Below are positions 5,915 through 8,398 of a stretch of DNA of 8,398 nucleotides, piece after piece. A program made the translations under genes and the position numbers. The DNA is from Chitinophagaceae bacterium (GTDB lineage: Bacteria; Bacteroidota; Bacteroidia; Chitinophagales; Chitinophagaceae), in contig JAEUVI010000350.1 in assembly GCA_016787105.1 (NCBI GenBank), forward strand, positions 1-8,398. The letters run 5' to 3'. The stretch's first letter is position 1. Every line of letters begins with the position of its first letter. The notes under the pieces were generated by a model. The model was not told where the DNA came from, searched no databases, and saw only the letters and a list, made by a program, of their open reading frames with translations.

Positions 5915-8179
5915 TTATAAATTATTATTAATAGCGTCTTGCGTCCTGTCTACACCCCAACTGAAAAATGCTCCTATAAAATAAAACCTTTTTGCCGCAG
6001 TGGTAATTGGTTGTTTATTCATTCCGTTGTAGGAATAATTATAACCAAAAACCTGGTCATTGCCTAAGACATTAGTTACACTTGCTACGAGTACCCAAAA
6101 CATTTTTGAATTTTGCCTCCCAATACTTGGCACGTAATTCATACTGAAACCAACATTGTGGAAATCCCTTGTTTTTCCCTGATCGGCTATACTGTATTTA
6201 TTACCCGGCCCATTGTACATGAAGTTATAATAAGGTCTACCTGTTGCATAACTATACGTAAAATTGAAACCTGTTTTTATATCCATGAAAAAACGTTTTG
6301 TAACCAATGATACTGTATGATTAGCTGCAAATGTTGGTTGTAATTCGCCGGGATAATTCAGGTAATCCCTTTTTGTATCGAGATAGGAGTAGCTGATCCA
6401 GTAATCAAAATTTTTGATCGTCTTTTTATCTCTCCAGAAAAATTCAATCCCTTTTGCGTATCCGGTTCCACTATTGTTGTAATTGAAATAAAAATAATCA
6501 AGCGGAACTGTTTTTATAAGATCCGCATATTTTTTATAAAAAACTTCCGTGCGGAAGATCCGGTCATTTGTACTTTTCTGGTAGGTAAGAATATAATGAG
6601 TGGCCCTTGTGTATCCCAGGTTTTGCGAATAAATCAGTTGATTATTTTCCGGCTTTTGATAAAAAATGCCATATGCTGCTGATACCTGTGCGCCGATACC
6701 AACTTTATATGCAAGCGAAATCCGCGGAGCGAAATTAGCTTTACCCAATACAGATGAATGCTCAAACCTGCCACCTATTTTTGCTGCCAGATCATTTGTA
6801 ACATAAATATCCGTTTCTGCAAAAGCTGCTGCGAGATTATCTATGAGATGAGAGTTCAATGAATCCGCAAAATTTGTATTATTTACAAAATGCATAAACT
6901 CTCCTCCGAAACGGATAGTGCTGATACCGAATAATCTTTTCTCCATTACTGCTTTTACCTGCGACAAATCCTGGCGGCTGTTTAATACAAAGTTTTTTGC
7001 CTGTAACCACGGTTTATCCGGAAATGTTTGTGGCTGATTATTCTGATTCTGTAATTGCTGTGTAATATCGTCTGTATTGGTGCTATATCCCGCGCCTATG
7101 TTCATCTTCCATCCTTTACCAAGGTTTTCACGCCAGCTAATGTTGTTGTACCAGTTGAGATTATTTACGCCAAAAGCATTTTTCAAATCCATACTGTCAA
7201 TATCAGGTCTTCTCAATCCAAGCCGGCCCCTGGCAAATGTTGAATAATATTTAATAATACCGTTTTTTGTTTTAATACGAAAGTTGGCATCTGCATTATG
7301 AAAAGAAGGCATCCGGAAATAATCGGGCGTTTGTTTTACAAGATTAAAGTAACCAATAAGGTTTACATAAGAATAGTTAACTCCCCATGATGATTTTTTA
7401 TCTTTTGCCAACTGCTGAAAACCACCACCAAGGATAATGGGCGAAAGAGATAAAGTGGCCTGCGATTGTTCCGGCATATCAATTGACTCCAGTATTAATG
7501 CAGATGACAAGGCCTGCCCATACAATGCGGAATAACCACCTGTGGTAAAAACTGTTCCTTTAAAAAGAAATGGAGAAAATCGCCCTCTTGTAGCAAGATC
7601 AGGTATGCTGGTGAAGTAAGGATTATTAACCAGTGTACCATCTATGAATTGCTTGGTTTCGTAACCAGCCCCGCCACGTACAAACAAGCCTTCACTTTCC
7701 CCAATCTGTTGAGCTCCGGGCAATGTTTTTACTGCTGAGGTTATATCAGCATTTCCGCCACCAACGGTTACGACATCAAGGGAAGTTAATACGGTAGCTG
7801 CTCTTTTTGTATCGCCGGCAGCGAATGAACCGGAAATAACAGTAACCGCTTTTAATTCACTCAGTTCTTCTTTTACAACCACATCCAATGAAATAGGCGA
7901 TGTACCAATTGTAATTTTTTGTTCAAAAGGTTTATACCCTACATTACTTACCACGAATAAAAATTCACCCTTTTCTGTCGTAGTAAATTTATAATTACCA
8001 GATGAGTCAACGATAGAACCATCGTATGTGTCCTTGAGTGATACGCTGGCTCCAGGAACAGGTTTACCTTTATTATCTTTCACCTTACCACTGATGGTAA
8101 CCTGGGCATTGGTATATAAAATCGAAATGAAGAATACTCCGAGTAACAACAACCTCCTTATAAATACTGCTTGCGACAT
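5915..8179 (-). CDS. TonB-dependent outer-membrane receptor with carboxypeptidase-regulatory-like N-terminal domain
   Basis: The 754-residue product begins with a signal peptide (1-25, ending YTNA, mature Gln26). Next is a carboxypeptidase-regulatory-like beta-sandwich at ~27-102 (VTISGKVKDNKGKPVPGASV, 27-46), then a linker EELSELKAVTVISG (104-117). The plug at ~128-235 contains LFVRGGAGYETKQFIDG (165-181) and GGYSALYGQALSSALILES (214-232). The remainder (~240-745) is the outer-membrane barrel, full of alternating aromatic strands. After the last strand (FYFIGAFFSWGV) a short polar tail, DRTQDAINNNL, extends the chain beyond the usual aromatic terminus. The architecture marks an energised outer-membrane importer. 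No SusD-type lipoprotein gene is adjacent, so a SusCD glycan system is unlikely; the substrate is unknown. The next gene encodes a secreted TPR-like protein, probably in the same transcript. Expression is expected from the promoter at 8267-8298. Confidence 0.92.
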   Translation of the reverse strand: MSQAVFIRRLLLLGVFFISILYTNAQVTISGKVKDNKGKPVPGASVSLKDTYDGSIVDSSGNYKFTTTEKGEFLFVVSNVGYKPFEQKITIGTSPISLDVVVKEELSELKAVTVISGSFAAGDTKRAATVLTSLDVVTVGGGNADITSAVKTLPGAQQIGESEGLFVRGGAGYETKQFIDGTLVNNPYFTSIPDLATRGRFSPFLFKGTVFTTGGYSALYGQALSSALILESIDMPEQSQATLSLSPIILGGGFQQLAKDKKSSWGVNYSYVNLIGYFNLVKQTPDYFRMPSFHNADANFRIKTKNGIIKYYSTFARGRLGLRRPDIDSMDLKNAFGVNNLNWYNNISWRENLGKGWKMNIGAGYSTNTDDITQQLQNQNNQPQTFPDKPWLQAKNFVLNSRQDLSQVKAVMEKRLFGISTIRFGGEFMHFVNNTNFADSLNSHLIDNLAAAFAETDIYVTNDLAAKIGGRFEHSSVLGKANFAPRISLAYKVGIGAQVSAAYGIFYQKPENNQLIYSQNLGYTRATHYILTYQKSTNDRIFRTEVFYKKYADLIKTVPLDYFYFNYNNSGTGYAKGIEFFWRDKKTIKNFDYWISYSYLDTKRDYLNYPGELQPTFAANHTVSLVTKRFFMDIKTGFNFTYSYATGRPYYNFMYNGPGNKYSIADQGKTRDFHNVGFSMNYVPSIGRQNSKMFWVLVASVTNVLGNDQVFGYNYSYNGMNKQPITTAAKRFYFIGAFFSWGVDRTQDAINNNL

Positions 8180-8215
8180 TGTAATTAAGGTTTAACGCGA
8201 AATAATGATCCCCGA

Positions 8216-8237
8216 CTGACAACCCTGTGTCAGGGTT
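8216..8237 (-). promoter_or_regulatory. Alternative hairpins in the receptor leader
   Basis: Two perfect stems compete for the same bases. One pairs AACCCTG (8221-8227) with CAGGGTT (8231-8237) around a 3-nt loop. The other pairs CTGACA (8216-8221) with TGTCAG (8228-8233) around a 6-nt loop. Both lie in the predicted 5' untranslated leader, about 37-58 nt before the receptor ATG. No T-run follows, so neither is a terminator. A regulatory function is an inference. Confidence 0.4.
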
Positions 8238-8266
8238 CACCGCTATACTTTAAATAAATTTCAATA

Positions 8267-8298
8267 CAAACATAAAGTAGTTTATATTATAAACCAAA
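8267..8298 (-). promoter_or_regulatory. Bacteroidetes-type promoter for the TonB receptor unit
   Basis: On the minus strand, TTTG (8298-8295) is followed after 20 nt by TATGTTTG (8274-8267). This is an exact fit to the -33 TTTG / -7 TAnnTTTG consensus of the Bacteroidetes housekeeping sigma factor with normal spacing. Transcription would start near 8260, giving a leader of about 80 nt before the ATG at 8179. The site lies just downstream of the terminator of the preceding gene. Confidence 0.7.
8280..8294. promoter_or_regulatory. 15-bp palindrome in the promoter spacer, candidate operator
   Basis: GTTTATA, one central T, and TATAAAC form a perfect 7+1+7 inverted repeat. It lies wholly within the 20-nt spacer between the -33 and -7 elements of the receptor promoter. 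A dimeric repressor bound there would block RNA polymerase. The palindrome is AT-rich, so chance symmetry remains possible, and no cognate regulator can be named. Confidence 0.45.
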
Positions 8299-8303
8299 TT
8301 CAC

Positions 8304-8334
8304 AAAAAAAGACCAGATTTAGAAAAATCCGGTC
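8304..8334 (-). terminator. Intrinsic terminator of the gene beyond the right edge
   Basis: Read on the minus strand, GACCGGATT (8334-8326) pairs with AATCTGGTC (8319-8311), nine pairs with one G-U wobble, and is followed directly by seven Ts (8310-8304). This is a textbook rho-independent terminator for a minus-strand gene entering from the right, and it separates that gene from the receptor promoter. Confidence 0.85.
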
Positions 8335-8364
8335 GTTCTTATTGATACCCTAAAAATGAACTCG

Positions 8365-8398
8365 TTAGTTTTTGATCTCTTTACACTGCACTTTTTCC
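8365..8398 (-). CDS. C-terminal fragment of an unidentified gene
   Basis: The minus-strand frame entering at the right edge reads EKVQCKEIKN and stops with TAA at 8367-8365. The stop lies about 30 bp before the intrinsic terminator at 8304-8334, the usual distance for a gene end. Ten residues are too few to identify a family. Another minus frame stays open past this point, so the choice rests mainly on the position of the stop relative to the terminator. Confidence 0.4.
   Translation of the reverse strand, partial: EKVQCKEIKN

Noticed and set aside
8356..8398. Plus-strand ATG frame open to the right edge (MNSLVFDLFTLHFF)
   Set aside because: It is antisense to the gene end implied by the minus-strand terminator, with no promoter or ribosome-binding site; every other gene is on the minus strand.

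Overview
The window looks like chromosome of a Bacteroidota bacterium, most likely near the Chitinophagaceae (the family is an inference). The evidence is a TonB-dependent receptor with an N-terminal carboxypeptidase-regulatory-like domain, a PKD-containing secreted dehydrogenase, four signal peptides that all end in Ala-Gln, no convincing Shine-Dalgarno sequences, and a promoter matching the Bacteroidetes -33 TTTG / -7 TAnnTTTG consensus. The DNA is AT-rich. Every gene I can support lies on the minus strand, so transcription runs from high to low coordinates.

Layout, in order of transcription. At the right edge are the last ten codons of an unidentified gene (8365-8398), followed by a clear intrinsic terminator (8304-8334). 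Next comes a well-formed promoter (8267-8298) with a 15-bp palindrome (8280-8294) filling its spacer. Its roughly 80-nt leader carries two mutually exclusive hairpins (8216-8237). This promoter should drive a two-gene unit: a TonB-dependent outer-membrane receptor (5915-8179) and a secreted TPR-like protein (5252-5881). The unit ends at a terminator with a 13-bp perfect stem (5196-5238).

Downstream is a compact four-gene cluster: a small winged-helix regulator (4880-5167), an ABC ATPase (3889-4824), its ABC-2 permease overlapping it by 23 bp (3072-3911), and a secreted LolA-like protein (2358-3059). The tight packing suggests one operon coupling a drug/lipid-type exporter to a periplasmic lipoprotein- or lipid-binding protein. 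After a 303-bp gap with no confident gene, the window ends inside a large secreted protein (1-2054). It has a glucose/sorbosone dehydrogenase (PQQ-type) beta-propeller followed by a PKD domain and a further Ig-like domain, and its C-terminus is off the left edge.

The most noteworthy items are the regulator / 'E-loop' ABC exporter / LolA-like operon, the palindrome inside the receptor promoter, and the alternative leader hairpins. I see no CRISPR array, tRNA, rRNA, insertion sequence or phage gene. Nothing amounts to a demonstrably new system; the ABC-LolA cluster is the best candidate for follow-up.
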